The notes: generated from the sequence alone by a model not told the origin. Numbered from the stretch's first letter, positions 1 through 6,862 are shown. The stretch is 8,391 nt of DNA from Desulfobacterales bacterium (GCA_021107495.1 JAIOSR010000519.1:1-8391), one strand, 5' to 3'. Translations and numbers: made by a program.

Positions 1-119
1 GGGCTCTCCTACAGGCTCCCCCCCTTGATAGAAGGGATCTCCTATGGCCTCTCCCCTTTGCTAAAGGGACCCTCTCACAGACTCCCCCCTTTGCTAAAGG
101 GGGGGCGGGGGGGATTTTA
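1..119. repeat. Three degenerate tandem hairpin units (C-run/TTT-GCT-AAA/G-run type)
   Basis: Three related units of about 30-32 nt follow each other, each centred on a short GC-rich hairpin: stems 22-26/32-36, 54-59/63-68 and 84-92/96-104. The last is the best, with nine perfect pairs (CCCCCCTTT / AAAGGGGGG) around a 3-nt loop. Between the hairpins a CTCYY-rich linker recurs. The array touches the left edge of the window, so more units may lie outside. It starts 25 nt beyond the cytochrome stop codon, so its hairpins would sit in the 3' end of that transcript, but no T-run follows on the minus strand and a canonical intrinsic terminator is not supported. Short C-run/G-run hairpin repeats of this type occur dispersed in many bacterial genomes; that comparison is from memory. 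Confidence 0.6.
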
Positions 120-144
120 CAGGGTATGGTAATCAATGACATGA

Positions 145-1902
145 TCATTCTCTGCACGGCAAATCTCTTTCCTTTTTAAAACGTTTCATGGATATCTTAA
201 AGTCCCGGTAGATTTTATCATTATATTGATTATGGCACCCGAGGCAGGCATTCACGGAAAGGATATTATTGATTTCCTGTCTGTTAAAAGGCCTCGCGTC
301 TTCCCTTGAAGCGGTCTGCAACCTCTCTCCATTAAGGCTTACATATGCATCCAGAGGAAAACCCATGCCAAGTCCTGAAGAGATCGCATCATAGGTCGGT
401 CTGAAAATCCATTTTCTATCCCTTTTGTTCAGTATCCCCTCGCCGATCCCTAAAACCTTTGGGTCCCCGTGGCATTCGAGGCATGACCTGGATTCCTTTG
501 ATGTAGTATGAGGATCAAAGGCCGACATGGTGAGAATTTTAAAAGAAGCAAAGACCTGGCACGGGGAAACCGGATATATGGTGGATGCGTCTTTAAAACC
601 GAGGCCGGGTCTTGCAAACCTCATATAGGATCTGGTTTCCTTCCACTTTCCCGGAGATTTTTTCCCGGTAAGCCAGTCCCTCTGTAATTCGGATTTGCGG
701 TATTCCAGGTGGCACCCATAACACTGGGGTATCCATGAACTGTGGCAGGCCTGGCAGGAAAGACGCTCATGGCCCGGCAGCGTGTGATATGGATTTTTTG
801 AAGACGTGATATCCATCTTTACTGCTCTGCCGTCCATTTTGCGAAAAAGCACTGTCCCGCTCTCCCTATTCTGCACGTTATAAAGCGGCGTGCCCTTCTT
901 GCTTATTGCAATGCGCACATCCGGAACCTTCGGGACCTTTTTATTGAGGAAGACGAGCCTATTGGCTAAGGTCTCGCTATCAGTCACTAGGGAAAAACGT
1001 GGCACATGACAGGCCTCGCATGTAATGTCCACCTGATCCTCCATCTCATCATATGCCTTTCCGTCACCCATTAAACCGGTCGCGGTGTGGCAGTCTATAC
1101 ATTCCATTCCCGCCTTTGCAAAATGTATATCCGCTTCAAGGTGAAGGAAAAAGCGGTTCCCGGACAACCTCCGACTACTGAGAGCCCTCCCTTCATAGGG
1201 GGTTCCGTATCTTGCCGACTCAAACCTGCCAAAATACGACAAACCGATCCTTGCCGACCTGTTATGGCATTTTACGCAATTTTCCGAAGGGATTCTGGTT
1301 GTCATCACAGGGTGATCAAAGGGTCCGGCATCTGCACTCTCTTTTCTATTCTTGTCCAGCACATGACAATCACTGCATCCCCCTCCCCTTTTTCCCACCT
1401 CTCCCGCACGGTCTCCTCTTTTCTTCCACAGATGGCAACCGCCGCACATCTTTCTGTAATGGTCAATGGCAAGATTCTCAGGTGGATTTTTCCCCATGAG
1501 ATCCCGGACCCCGGTTTTTGCCCCTTTGATGTTAAGCCATTGATACTGCAAGGTCTTGAGTATGCCCCTGTTCGTGGCCATGATACTCTTTTTTACCCGT
1601 GGAACAATGTCTGAATGACACCCTTCTTTTCCACAGGTCCGCTCCGCCACCCGGAGGTCTCCCGGATTCCGGACCACGCCGAAGTGGGCCCTTTTCTCAT
1701 CTAAAGAATAAGGGTTTCCTAAATGACAGGTGTAACAGCCAAAGGCTGAGACTGGATGGGAAGAATCGGGATCCGTTACCTTGTTATGGCAGAAAAGACA
1801 TCCCTCTGAGAGGGGTTCGGAGGGCCGTTTTTGTATGTTCTCTTTCAGAATAAGGACTGAAGCGATGGTGATCAGAAAAAAAATGACCGGGAATTTTTTC
1901 AT
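145..1902 (-). CDS. Multiheme c-type cytochrome, 12 predicted hemes, exported or membrane-anchored
   Basis: The 585-residue protein has an N-terminal export or anchor segment (basic MKK, then a hydrophobic stretch at about 5-19). There is no lipobox: the first Cys is C35, already in a heme motif. I count eleven CXXCH motifs, with first Cys at 35, 56, 153, 176, 209, 268, 295, 383, 394, 474 and 553, plus one expanded CX4CH motif (C90-C95-H96), so up to 12 covalent hemes. Nine further His residues (49, 73, 148, 197, 254, 260, 373, 378, 465) could act as distal ligands. The protein would work outside the cytoplasm in electron transfer, matured by the cytochrome c assembly system. Partner and substrate cannot be read from the sequence and I do not recognise a named family. 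It starts 23 nt after the MerR-like gene with only a weak ribosome site, so it may be co-transcribed with pheST. C448 and C583 are outside heme motifs, and the C-terminus is Lys/Arg-rich. Confidence 0.93.
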   Translation of the reverse strand: MKKFPVIFFLITIASVLILKENIQKRPSEPLSEGCLFCHNKVTDPDSSHPVSAFGCYTCHLGNPYSLDEKRAHFGVVRNPGDLRVAERTCGKEGCHSDIVPRVKKSIMATNRGILKTLQYQWLNIKGAKTGVRDLMGKNPPENLAIDHYRKMCGGCHLWKKRGDRAGEVGKRGGGCSDCHVLDKNRKESADAGPFDHPVMTTRIPSENCVKCHNRSARIGLSYFGRFESARYGTPYEGRALSSRRLSGNRFFLHLEADIHFAKAGMECIDCHTATGLMGDGKAYDEMEDQVDITCEACHVPRFSLVTDSETLANRLVFLNKKVPKVPDVRIAISKKGTPLYNVQNRESGTVLFRKMDGRAVKMDITSSKNPYHTLPGHERLSCQACHSSWIPQCYGCHLEYRKSELQRDWLTGKKSPGKWKETRSYMRFARPGLGFKDASTIYPVSPCQVFASFKILTMSAFDPHTTSKESRSCLECHGDPKVLGIGEGILNKRDRKWIFRPTYDAISSGLGMGFPLDAYVSLNGERLQTASREDARPFNRQEINNILSVNACLGCHNQYNDKIYRDFKISMKRFKKERDLPCRE

Positions 1903-1925
1903 GACAACCCATTGAGGGGTGGTTT

Positions 1926-2252
1926 TCAGGTGAGTATTTTGAGGATTTCATTCAACTCTATTTTTATGTTCTCAACAAAAGATACATCAATGGGCGTCTC
2001 CTTGTCCTTCCGTCTTTTAAGACGCTGTTTGGCGCCTTCAATAGTCATCCGCTCATTGTGAAGCAATTTCTTTATCTCAAGAAGGGTCTCCAGGTCTTCC
2101 CGCCGATATGTCCTCTGGTTGGAATCGGCCCTTCTCGGCCTGACCTGGGAAAATTCACCTTCCCAGAATCGCAGGACATAAGGTTCAACACCGATAATGC
2201 GACTGGCCTCGCCGATGCGGAAATACCGCTTGTCGTCAGGAATCCGGCCCAT
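1926..2252 (-). CDS. Short MerR-family transcriptional regulator
   Basis: This 108-residue protein has the MerR winged-helix DNA-binding domain: a helix-turn-helix at about residues 11-31 (YFRIGEASRIIGVEPYVLRF) and a wing at about 38-57 with the typical N-Q-R-x-Y-R-R-E-D-L pattern. A charged helix (about 58-82) and a short C-terminal helix (about 90-108) probably form the dimer coiled coil. No effector-binding domain and no metal-binding Cys follow, so any signal it senses is unknown. The start is firm: AAAGGAGGG lies 7 nt upstream, within the last codons of pheT, and only 3 nt separate the two genes, implying translational coupling. Small MerR-like proteins behind pheT are common in deltaproteobacteria, from general knowledge. 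Targets cannot be told from the sequence; the cytochrome 23 nt downstream is an obvious candidate to test. Confidence 0.9.
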   Translation of the reverse strand: MGRIPDDKRYFRIGEASRIIGVEPYVLRFWEGEFSQVRPRRADSNQRTYRREDLETLLEIKKLLHNERMTIEGAKQRLKRRKDKETPIDVSFVENIKIELNEILKILT

Positions 2253-2255
2253 GCC

Positions 2256-4670
2256 TCAGCCCTCCTTTAAGCGCCCCCCCGTCTCATTTCTTATCTTGTC
2301 AATAATTGACTCGTGCAGCCGGTTTACTTTCCCTCCGTCCAGGGTCCCATGTTCAGACCTGTAACAGATTCTGAATGCAATGGCCTTTTCGGACGGATCA
2401 ATTTTCTCGCCTTCGTACAAATCAAAAATCTGTACGGACTCAACAAGGTCACCGCCTTCCTTTTCTACGACTTTAAAAATCCCGGCACTTTCTAATCGGC
2501 GGTCAACAATCATTGATATGTCCCTGTAGACGGCAGGGTATTTTGCGAAAGGTCGCAACTTTATTGTCTTGTAAAGTCTTTCTAAAAGGGCATGAATATC
2601 AAGCTCAAAAACAAAGGCACCCTCATCTTTCAGGTCATACGCCTCCATCACACCGGCGGAGACCCGGCCCACCTTTCCTAAAGCCGAACCGGAGCAGTAA
2701 ATACCGGCTGAAATTTCAGGGTCATATCCCGCGGAAGCAGTATCCCTCTGAAAATCGATATCATCAAGTCCAAGGCCCTTCAAAAGGGCCTCGGCAGCTC
2801 CCTTAATATCGTAAAAGTCCACAGGCCTCTCATGACCATACCATGATTTTTGACGATACAGCCCGGTCATTATTGCAGACAGATGAATCTTTTCAAGGGG
2901 GAGCTGTTCTCCCTCTTTCCGAAAGAACAGTTTTCCCCATTCGAAAAGCTTAAGTCCTTTTTCCTGATTAAAGATGTTGTTCTTAGCGGTCTCCAAAAGC
3001 CCAGGAAGCAGAGACGTTCTCATTATAGACTGGTCAACGCTTAGTGGATTAATAAGCCGGACAAAGGATCTCAAGGGGCTTTCCTTCTCCGCCCCGAGTA
3101 TATCAATCGAATCCGGGGAAATGAAACTGTAAGTTATTATTTCCGTAAAACCCAGGCCCGTTATGATCGATCTTGCCTGGTCACGGAGGAGAAGTTCGGG
3201 CGTCTCACCTTCTTCAGGCGGTCTGATACTCGGCGTGGTCACGGGAATATTGTCGTATCCACCCAATCTTGCCACTTCTTCCATGAGATCGGCCTCCCGG
3301 ATAATATCCACCCGGAAAGAAGGAGGTTTGACAAGGAGTTCATTCTCGTTGATATTGTTGACCTCCATTTCCAGTGCCCCCAAATACCCGCTTATGACAT
3401 CCCTGGAAAAGGCCGTCCCTAAGAAACGATTCGTCCTGTCCACTCTCAGATTGATATGGGGAGGGGTATGGGCCCTTGGATAGTTATCTATAATGCCCCT
3501 GGCAATTTTTCCCCCTGCCAGGCGGTAAAAAAGCAAAAGGGCACGCTTCAGGGCGGTTGTAGCACCACCGATATCAGCGCCTCTTTCAAAACGGTACGAT
3601 GCCTCTGTGGACAGCCCGAGACGCTTTGATCCCCGCCGAATGGTCACGGGATCGAAAATAGCGCTCTCTACAAGGACATTTTCGGTACCGGCAAAGATCT
3701 CCGAGTTCAGTCCTCCCATGATTCCTGCAACAGCCACTGCCCGCTCGCCATCGCAAATCATAAGGGTTTCGCTGTTCAGGGTGTGCGTCTGTCCATCGAG
3801 TGTGCTGAATGCCTCCCCCTCAGCGGCCCGCCTTACAACTATCCTGTTCTCCCTCAGCCGGTTGTAATCAAAGGCATGGAGCGGCTGCCCCGTTTCCAAC
3901 ATCACGTAGTTGCTCACATCCACGATGTTATTGATGCTTCTTACCCCGGACAGATAAAGCCGATATTTCATCCAGAATGGAGAAGGGCCTAAAGAAATCC
4001 CTTGAATAATGCCGGCCGCATAACGGGGACAGCCTATGGGATCGTCTATGGTAATGCTTGTAAGACCCTCAATGGCAGGGCCGGTCTCTTCTGTTTCCAC
4101 CTCGGGCAGCTTCAGCCTTTTACCTGTAGCGGCAGCGATCTCCCTGGCAATCCCGATGACGGATGCACAATCAGGGCGATTCGGCGTAATATCCACGTCA
4201 AAAACCCAATCGGATAGGGGAACAACGGCAGGCAGTGATTTGCCGGGCGTAAGGGTTGAGGGAAGAATCATTATGCCGGTATGGTCCTCGGTCAGACCCA
4301 TTTCATCTTCTGCTAAGAGGATGCCTTTTGAGAGCTCTCCCCTGATCCGGCTTTCCTTGACAACCGTACCGTCAGGAAGCCTTGTCCCGGGTAATGCCAG
4401 CGGGGCTAACAGACCTTCCTTTAAGTTAGGAGCCCCACAGACCACCGGGATATTCTCGCCGCCTGTATCCACCTGGCACATGAAAAGCCGATCCGCCTCG
4501 GGATGAGGTCTTACGGACAATATCTTTGCCACTACAATATCATCAAGACCCTGACCCACGGCCTCGATGCCTTCAACCTCTAATCCGCTCATGGTCAGAA
4601 GCTCACCGAGCTCATCAGGCGGCATTTCAATATCTACGTAATCTTTTACCCAGTTCAAGGTTAGTTTCAT
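2256..4670 (-). CDS. pheT: Phenylalanyl-tRNA synthetase beta chain
   Basis: This is the large subunit of the cytoplasmic alpha2-beta2 enzyme that charges tRNA-Phe; beta binds tRNA and edits Tyr-tRNA-Phe. At 804 residues it is full length. The domains are in standard order: N-terminal module (1-38), OB-fold tRNA-binding domain (about 40-150, with SVRPHPEADRL and VVCGAPN), B3/B4 editing domain (about 205-385), B5 domain (about 400-475, ending VARLGGYDNIP), a catalytic-like core (about 490-690), and the C-terminal FDX-ACB anticodon-binding domain (about 706-800, FAKYPAVYRDISM). H265 in QPLHAFD and E335 in NVLVESA appear to match the editing-site His and Glu of the E. coli protein, by motif context rather than a full alignment. 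The ATG at 4670 gives the canonical N-terminus MKLTLNWVKDYVD. Its ribosome site is weak (GAG, 8 nt upstream), and it lies 46 nt after pheS. Confidence 0.98.
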   Translation of the reverse strand: MKLTLNWVKDYVDIEMPPDELGELLTMSGLEVEGIEAVGQGLDDIVVAKILSVRPHPEADRLFMCQVDTGGENIPVVCGAPNLKEGLLAPLALPGTRLPDGTVVKESRIRGELSKGILLAEDEMGLTEDHTGIMILPSTLTPGKSLPAVVPLSDWVFDVDITPNRPDCASVIGIAREIAAATGKRLKLPEVETEETGPAIEGLTSITIDDPIGCPRYAAGIIQGISLGPSPFWMKYRLYLSGVRSINNIVDVSNYVMLETGQPLHAFDYNRLRENRIVVRRAAEGEAFSTLDGQTHTLNSETLMICDGERAVAVAGIMGGLNSEIFAGTENVLVESAIFDPVTIRRGSKRLGLSTEASYRFERGADIGGATTALKRALLLFYRLAGGKIARGIIDNYPRAHTPPHINLRVDRTNRFLGTAFSRDVISGYLGALEMEVNNINENELLVKPPSFRVDIIREADLMEEVARLGGYDNIPVTTPSIRPPEEGETPELLLRDQARSIITGLGFTEIITYSFISPDSIDILGAEKESPLRSFVRLINPLSVDQSIMRTSLLPGLLETAKNNIFNQEKGLKLFEWGKLFFRKEGEQLPLEKIHLSAIMTGLYRQKSWYGHERPVDFYDIKGAAEALLKGLGLDDIDFQRDTASAGYDPEISAGIYCSGSALGKVGRVSAGVMEAYDLKDEGAFVFELDIHALLERLYKTIKLRPFAKYPAVYRDISMIVDRRLESAGIFKVVEKEGGDLVESVQIFDLYEGEKIDPSEKAIAFRICYRSEHGTLDGGKVNRLHESIIDKIRNETGGRLKEG
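2260..2268 (-). promoter_or_regulatory. Strong ribosome binding site of the MerR-like gene inside pheT
   Basis: The minus strand reads AAAGGAGGG, 7 nt before the ATG at 2252. It lies within the last sense codons of pheT (encoding Leu-Lys-Glu-Gly), which fixes the start of the regulator and suggests coupled translation. Confidence 0.8.
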
Positions 4671-4716
4671 GAATAATACTCGATGGAAATTAGGATAAAT
4701 AGGTTAAGCGTATCCT

Positions 4717-5724
4717 CTAAAACTGTCTTAAAAATCGCATGTCGTTTTTGAAAAACAACTGGATATCATTTATTCCGTACTTGAGCATTGCGATCCTTTC
4801 AATACCCATACCAAATGCGAATCCCGTATATACCTCGGGATCATAATCCACAAAACCATATACATTGGGATCAACCATGCCGGAACCCAGGATCTCCAGC
4901 CAGCCGGTATGTGAGCAGGTCCGGCAACCCTTTCCCCCGCACATGACACACCGAATATCCACCTCTGCGCTGGGTTCCGTAAAAGGGAAAAAGCTGGGCC
5001 TGAACCTCAAGGAAGTATCACTACCGAACATCTGGTGCACAAAGCTCGTGAGCGTTCCCTTCAAATCCCCAAAGCTCACGTCCTTATCCACCAAAAGGCC
5101 CTCCACCTGGTGAAACATGGGGGTGTGAGAGACATCCGAATCTCTTCTGTAGACCTTTCCGGGAGCAATAACACTCACGGGTGGCTTTTTTGCTTCCATA
5201 ACACGGATCTGGATCGGAGAGGTATGGGTCCTCAGGACCACGTTTCCTGAGATGTAAAAGGTGTCTTGCATGTCCCTTGCAGGATGATCTTTCGGGAGAT
5301 TAAGTGCCTCGAAATTATAATAGTCTAATTCAACGTTGGGACCCTTCACTACCATGAAACCCATCCTTGAAAAAATCTGACAGACTTCTTTGATAACCAG
5401 GGTAACAGGATGAAGGTTCCCTCGAAGAGGTTCTCTGCCCGGCAGTGTGACATCCAAAAAAGAGGCACCCTCGGCCTTTCCGGACGCAACACGTTCACGC
5501 GCCTCTTCAAAATGCCCGGTCAAATTGCCCTTTACAACATTGGCCAATTTGCCCGCCTCCGGCCTTTCACCGGCAGGAAGGTCTTTCAATTTTTTCATGC
5601 CCGCGGTGAGCAGGCCCTTCTTGCCGAGATATTTTATCCTGAACTTCTCAAGCCCTGAGGGGTCATTTATCCCCTTTAACTCTAGAAGCGCCTCTTTTTC
5701 CAGTTTAAGAAGTTGCTCTTTCAT
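4717..5724 (-). CDS. pheS: Phenylalanyl-tRNA synthetase alpha chain
   Basis: This is the catalytic subunit of the class II synthetase that makes Phe-tRNA-Phe. It has 335 residues, normal for the short bacterial form. Residues 1-85 form the N-terminal coiled coil that contacts tRNA. Motif 1 is near 105-132, motif 2 at about 188-212 (VYRRDSDVSHTPMFHQVEG) and motif 3 at about 300-317 (GFAFGMGIERIAMLKYGI). The active-site strand FFPFTEPSAEVD is intact. A four-Cys cluster C259-x2-C262-x4-C267-x2-C270 looks like a metal-binding knuckle, a feature of many bacterial PheS proteins. The ATG at 5724 is the most upstream possible start because an in-frame TAG lies two codons before it. The only Shine-Dalgarno-like bases (AGTAGG) end 2 nt from the ATG, so initiation may be weak or controlled. 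It pairs with pheT, 46 nt downstream. Confidence 0.98.
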   Translation of the reverse strand: MKEQLLKLEKEALLELKGINDPSGLEKFRIKYLGKKGLLTAGMKKLKDLPAGERPEAGKLANVVKGNLTGHFEEARERVASGKAEGASFLDVTLPGREPLRGNLHPVTLVIKEVCQIFSRMGFMVVKGPNVELDYYNFEALNLPKDHPARDMQDTFYISGNVVLRTHTSPIQIRVMEAKKPPVSVIAPGKVYRRDSDVSHTPMFHQVEGLLVDKDVSFGDLKGTLTSFVHQMFGSDTSLRFRPSFFPFTEPSAEVDIRCVMCGGKGCRTCSHTGWLEILGSGMVDPNVYGFVDYDPEVYTGFAFGMGIERIAMLKYGINDIQLFFKNDMRFLRQF

Positions 5725-5737
5725 GGCCTACTTTGTT

Positions 5738-5788
5738 TTATTTTAACAGCTCAATAAGAAGGTTCGTCAGTCCATAATCACGCGGCAT
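5738..5788 (-). CDS. Possible 16-codon leader ORF before pheS
   Basis: An ATG at 5788 opens a 16-residue frame, MPRDYGLTNLLIELLK, ending in TAA 13 nt before the pheS start. A weak AGAG lies about 6 nt upstream of the ATG. It has five Leu but no Phe, so it does not look like the Phe-rich pheM-type attenuator peptide of enteric bacteria. It may be chance or gene debris; I list it because of its place directly before a weakly initiated gene. Confidence 0.2.
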   Translation of the reverse strand: MPRDYGLTNLLIELLK

Positions 5789-5818
5789 GGGGAACTCTTT
5801 TCAAAGAGGCACTGAACC
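5761..5818 (-). other. Candidate stem-loop domain in the pheS leader
   Basis: GGTTC (5761-5765) pairs with GAACC (5814-5818), extended across a 3-nt bulge by AGT (5769-5771) with ACT (5811-5813). Inside lies a small hairpin, CTCTT (5795-5799) with AAGAG (5804-5808). The whole would be a 58-nt folded domain about 37 nt before pheS. No T-box motif, Phe-rich leader peptide or terminator T-run accompanies it, so any regulatory role is inference. Confidence 0.3.
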
Positions 5819-5830
5819 GCTTGAATAAAC

Positions 5831-5943
5831 TAACGTCCAACATCGAATGTGGTGATACCTTCGGTTTTCCAATTTATAAAAAAAAAGAGCGAAGCAACAC
5901 ATACATTCAGTGTTCGATATTGAGTGTTGGATGTTCGGCGTTC
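5831..5943. repeat. Inverted array of degenerate 7-nt units flanking an AT-rich core
   Basis: On the plus strand, 5902-5943 splits into six consecutive 7-mers (TACATTC, AGTGTTC, GATATTG, AGTGTTG, GATGTTC, GGCGTTC), roughly RRTRTTS. The segment 5831-5851 holds three units in the opposite orientation (TAACGTC, CAACATC, GAATGTG). The two arms can pair imperfectly around a 50-nt core with an A-run at about 5878-5886. A short open frame across it (5830-6012, minus) has no coding look. Heptad arrays like this occur as dispersed intergenic repeats in deltaproteobacterial and some other anaerobe genomes, as I recall; copy number here cannot be checked. Confidence 0.6.
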
Positions 5944-5971
5944 ATATTTTCCGCCTCTGTTCCAGCCCCAA

Positions 5972-6015
5972 ACAGTGTCGGCGGAGATCTCCGGAAAGAT
6001 ATCCGCCGACACTGT
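5972..6015 (-). other. 14-bp perfect hairpin 32 nt after rplT, possible terminator or attenuator
   Basis: ACAGTGTCGGCGGA (5972-5985) and its exact complement (6002-6015) form a 14-bp GC-rich stem. After one mismatch, ATCT/AGAT adds four pairs, closing on a 6-nt loop. It begins 32 nt beyond the rplT stop codon. On the minus strand only TTT followed by GGGG comes after it, so it is a poor intrinsic terminator. It could pause or partly stop transcription between rplT and pheS, or protect the upstream mRNA end. Confidence 0.5.
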
Positions 6016-6047
6016 GTTAAGGAAGGGTTGTCCCGTCGATCAAGACC

Positions 6048-6395
6048 CTATGATTGAGCCATAACCGCCAACTGGGAAAAGGCCACCGGATCATGGACAG
6101 CCATATCAGCGAGTACCTTGCGATCCAATGAAATTCCTGCCTTATTGAGACCGCCAATCAGCCTGCTATAGGATAAACCGTTTTCCCGTGCAGCAGCATT
6201 GATCCTCACTATCCAGAGACTGCGAAATTCTCTTTTCCTGACCCTTCGGTCGCGATAGGCATACATCCCGGCCCTGCTCACGGCAACTGTCGCGGTCCTG
6301 AGCTGTTTGCTTAGGCCCCCTCTGTATCCTTTGGCGGCCTTCAGTACCTTATTTCTCCTTCTCCTTGCCTTAAAACCCCTCTTTACCCTTGGCAT
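6048..6395 (-). CDS. rplT: 50S ribosomal protein L20
   Basis: The 115-residue protein is the usual length for L20, an early-assembling 23S rRNA-binding protein of the large subunit. The N-terminus MPRVKRGFKARRRRNKVLKA is the classic basic extension. It is followed by the globular part with RDRRVRKREFRSLWIVRINAA and SYSRLIGGLNKAGI, then VLADMAVHDPVAFSQL near the end. The start is supported by the family N-terminus and by AAGGGG 7 nt upstream. It lies 38 nt after rpmI. In several bacteria L20 represses its own operon by binding the mRNA; whether the gap upstream of rpmI carries such a site is open. Confidence 0.98.
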   Translation of the reverse strand: MPRVKRGFKARRRRNKVLKAAKGYRGGLSKQLRTATVAVSRAGMYAYRDRRVRKREFRSLWIVRINAAARENGLSYSRLIGGLNKAGISLDRKVLADMAVHDPVAFSQLAVMAQS

Positions 6396-6433
6396 TGCAA
6401 TACCCCTTGTGATTTGCGATTAACTCATAACCC

Positions 6434-6631
6434 TCAACGATAGGGAATGAGTTTGGCAATCTGTTTTAGATTAGTGGAATCCACCAAAGTGGATTTTCTC
6501 AGGTTCCTTTTCCTTTTTGTGCTCTTTTTTGTAAGGATATGACTGGAAAAGGCCTTGTGCCTTACGATCTTTCCCGAACCCGTGGATTTAAATCTCTTGG
6601 CCGCGCCACGGTTTGTCTTTATCTTTGGCAT
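6434..6631 (-). CDS. rpmI: 50S ribosomal protein L35
   Basis: This is a 65-residue very basic protein of the large ribosomal subunit. It begins MPKIKTNRGAAKRFKSTGSG and continues with the family pattern HKAFSSHILTKKSTKRKRNLRK, ending IAKLIPYR. The frame is open 37 codons further upstream, but the ATG at 6631 gives the canonical N-terminus and has GGAGA 6 nt before it, so the longer form is rejected. rpmI is followed closely by rplT, the usual pair. It is separated from infC by an unusually long 447-nt gap, so it may have its own promoter. Confidence 0.97.
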   Translation of the reverse strand: MPKIKTNRGAAKRFKSTGSGKIVRHKAFSSHILTKKSTKRKRNLRKSTLVDSTNLKQIAKLIPYR

Positions 6632-6661
6632 TTTTCGTCTCCATACGCTTGTGTATTTTAA

Positions 6662-6862
6662 ATGACATTTTGAGCCAAGTTGAAAACGCCCTCTTTTATC
6701 CGATCCCCCGTCTGATTCGGGACAGGTCAGTGTCAGTCTCAAATTTTAACTCTCAAAATACTCAAGGTATTCCTGCGGTTAAAATTTTCGCCTTCTCCCG
6801 CTCAAAGTCCGGGATCTTCGACTTGACCTTGAACAAATTTGAACATTTTGAAATCGGCTCAA
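6662..6862. repeat. About 200-nt inverted-repeat-bounded structured element between infC and rpmI
   Basis: A perfect 7-bp inverted pair, TTGAGCC (6670-6676) and GGCTCAA (6856-6862), bounds the segment, and a 9-bp direct repeat ACATTTTGA lies at 6665-6673 and 6843-6851. Inside is a 10-bp perfect stem (6741-6750 with 6778-6787, AAATTTTAAC/GTTAAAATTT) enclosing a 5-bp stem AATAC/GTATT (6757-6761 with 6767-6771). A second hairpin is TCCCG/CGGGA (6796-6800 with 6810-6814). GATCCC (6702-6707) could alternatively pair with GGGATC (6811-6816). There is no credible coding frame. The architecture fits a miniature mobile repeat or a structured RNA; it resembles intergenic repeats I associate with deltaproteobacteria, but that is unverified memory. 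Confidence 0.5.

Noticed and set aside
1..119. CRISPR-like array
   Set aside because: The units are degenerate, adjoin without unique spacers and are themselves hairpins; no cas gene is present.
1087..1614. Plus-strand open frame of 175 codons
   Set aside because: It is antisense to the cytochrome, whose heme motifs prove the minus-strand frame; the plus product shows no domain or ribosome site.
4036..4506. Plus-strand open frame of 156 codons
   Set aside because: It lies opposite the conserved N-terminal half of pheT and has low-complexity Ser/Pro-rich composition typical of a shadow frame.
5725..5820. T-box riboswitch or pheM-type attenuator before pheS
   Set aside because: There is no T-box sequence, no Phe-rich leader peptide and no terminator T-run.
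5830..6012. 60-codon minus-strand frame in the rplT-pheS gap
   Set aside because: It is made of the 7-nt repeat array and one hairpin arm; it has no ribosome site and its residues reflect the repeat.
6632..6742. N-terminal extension of rpmI by 37 codons
   Set aside because: The extension falls in the structured repeat, while the ATG at 6631 gives the canonical L35 start with a good ribosome site.
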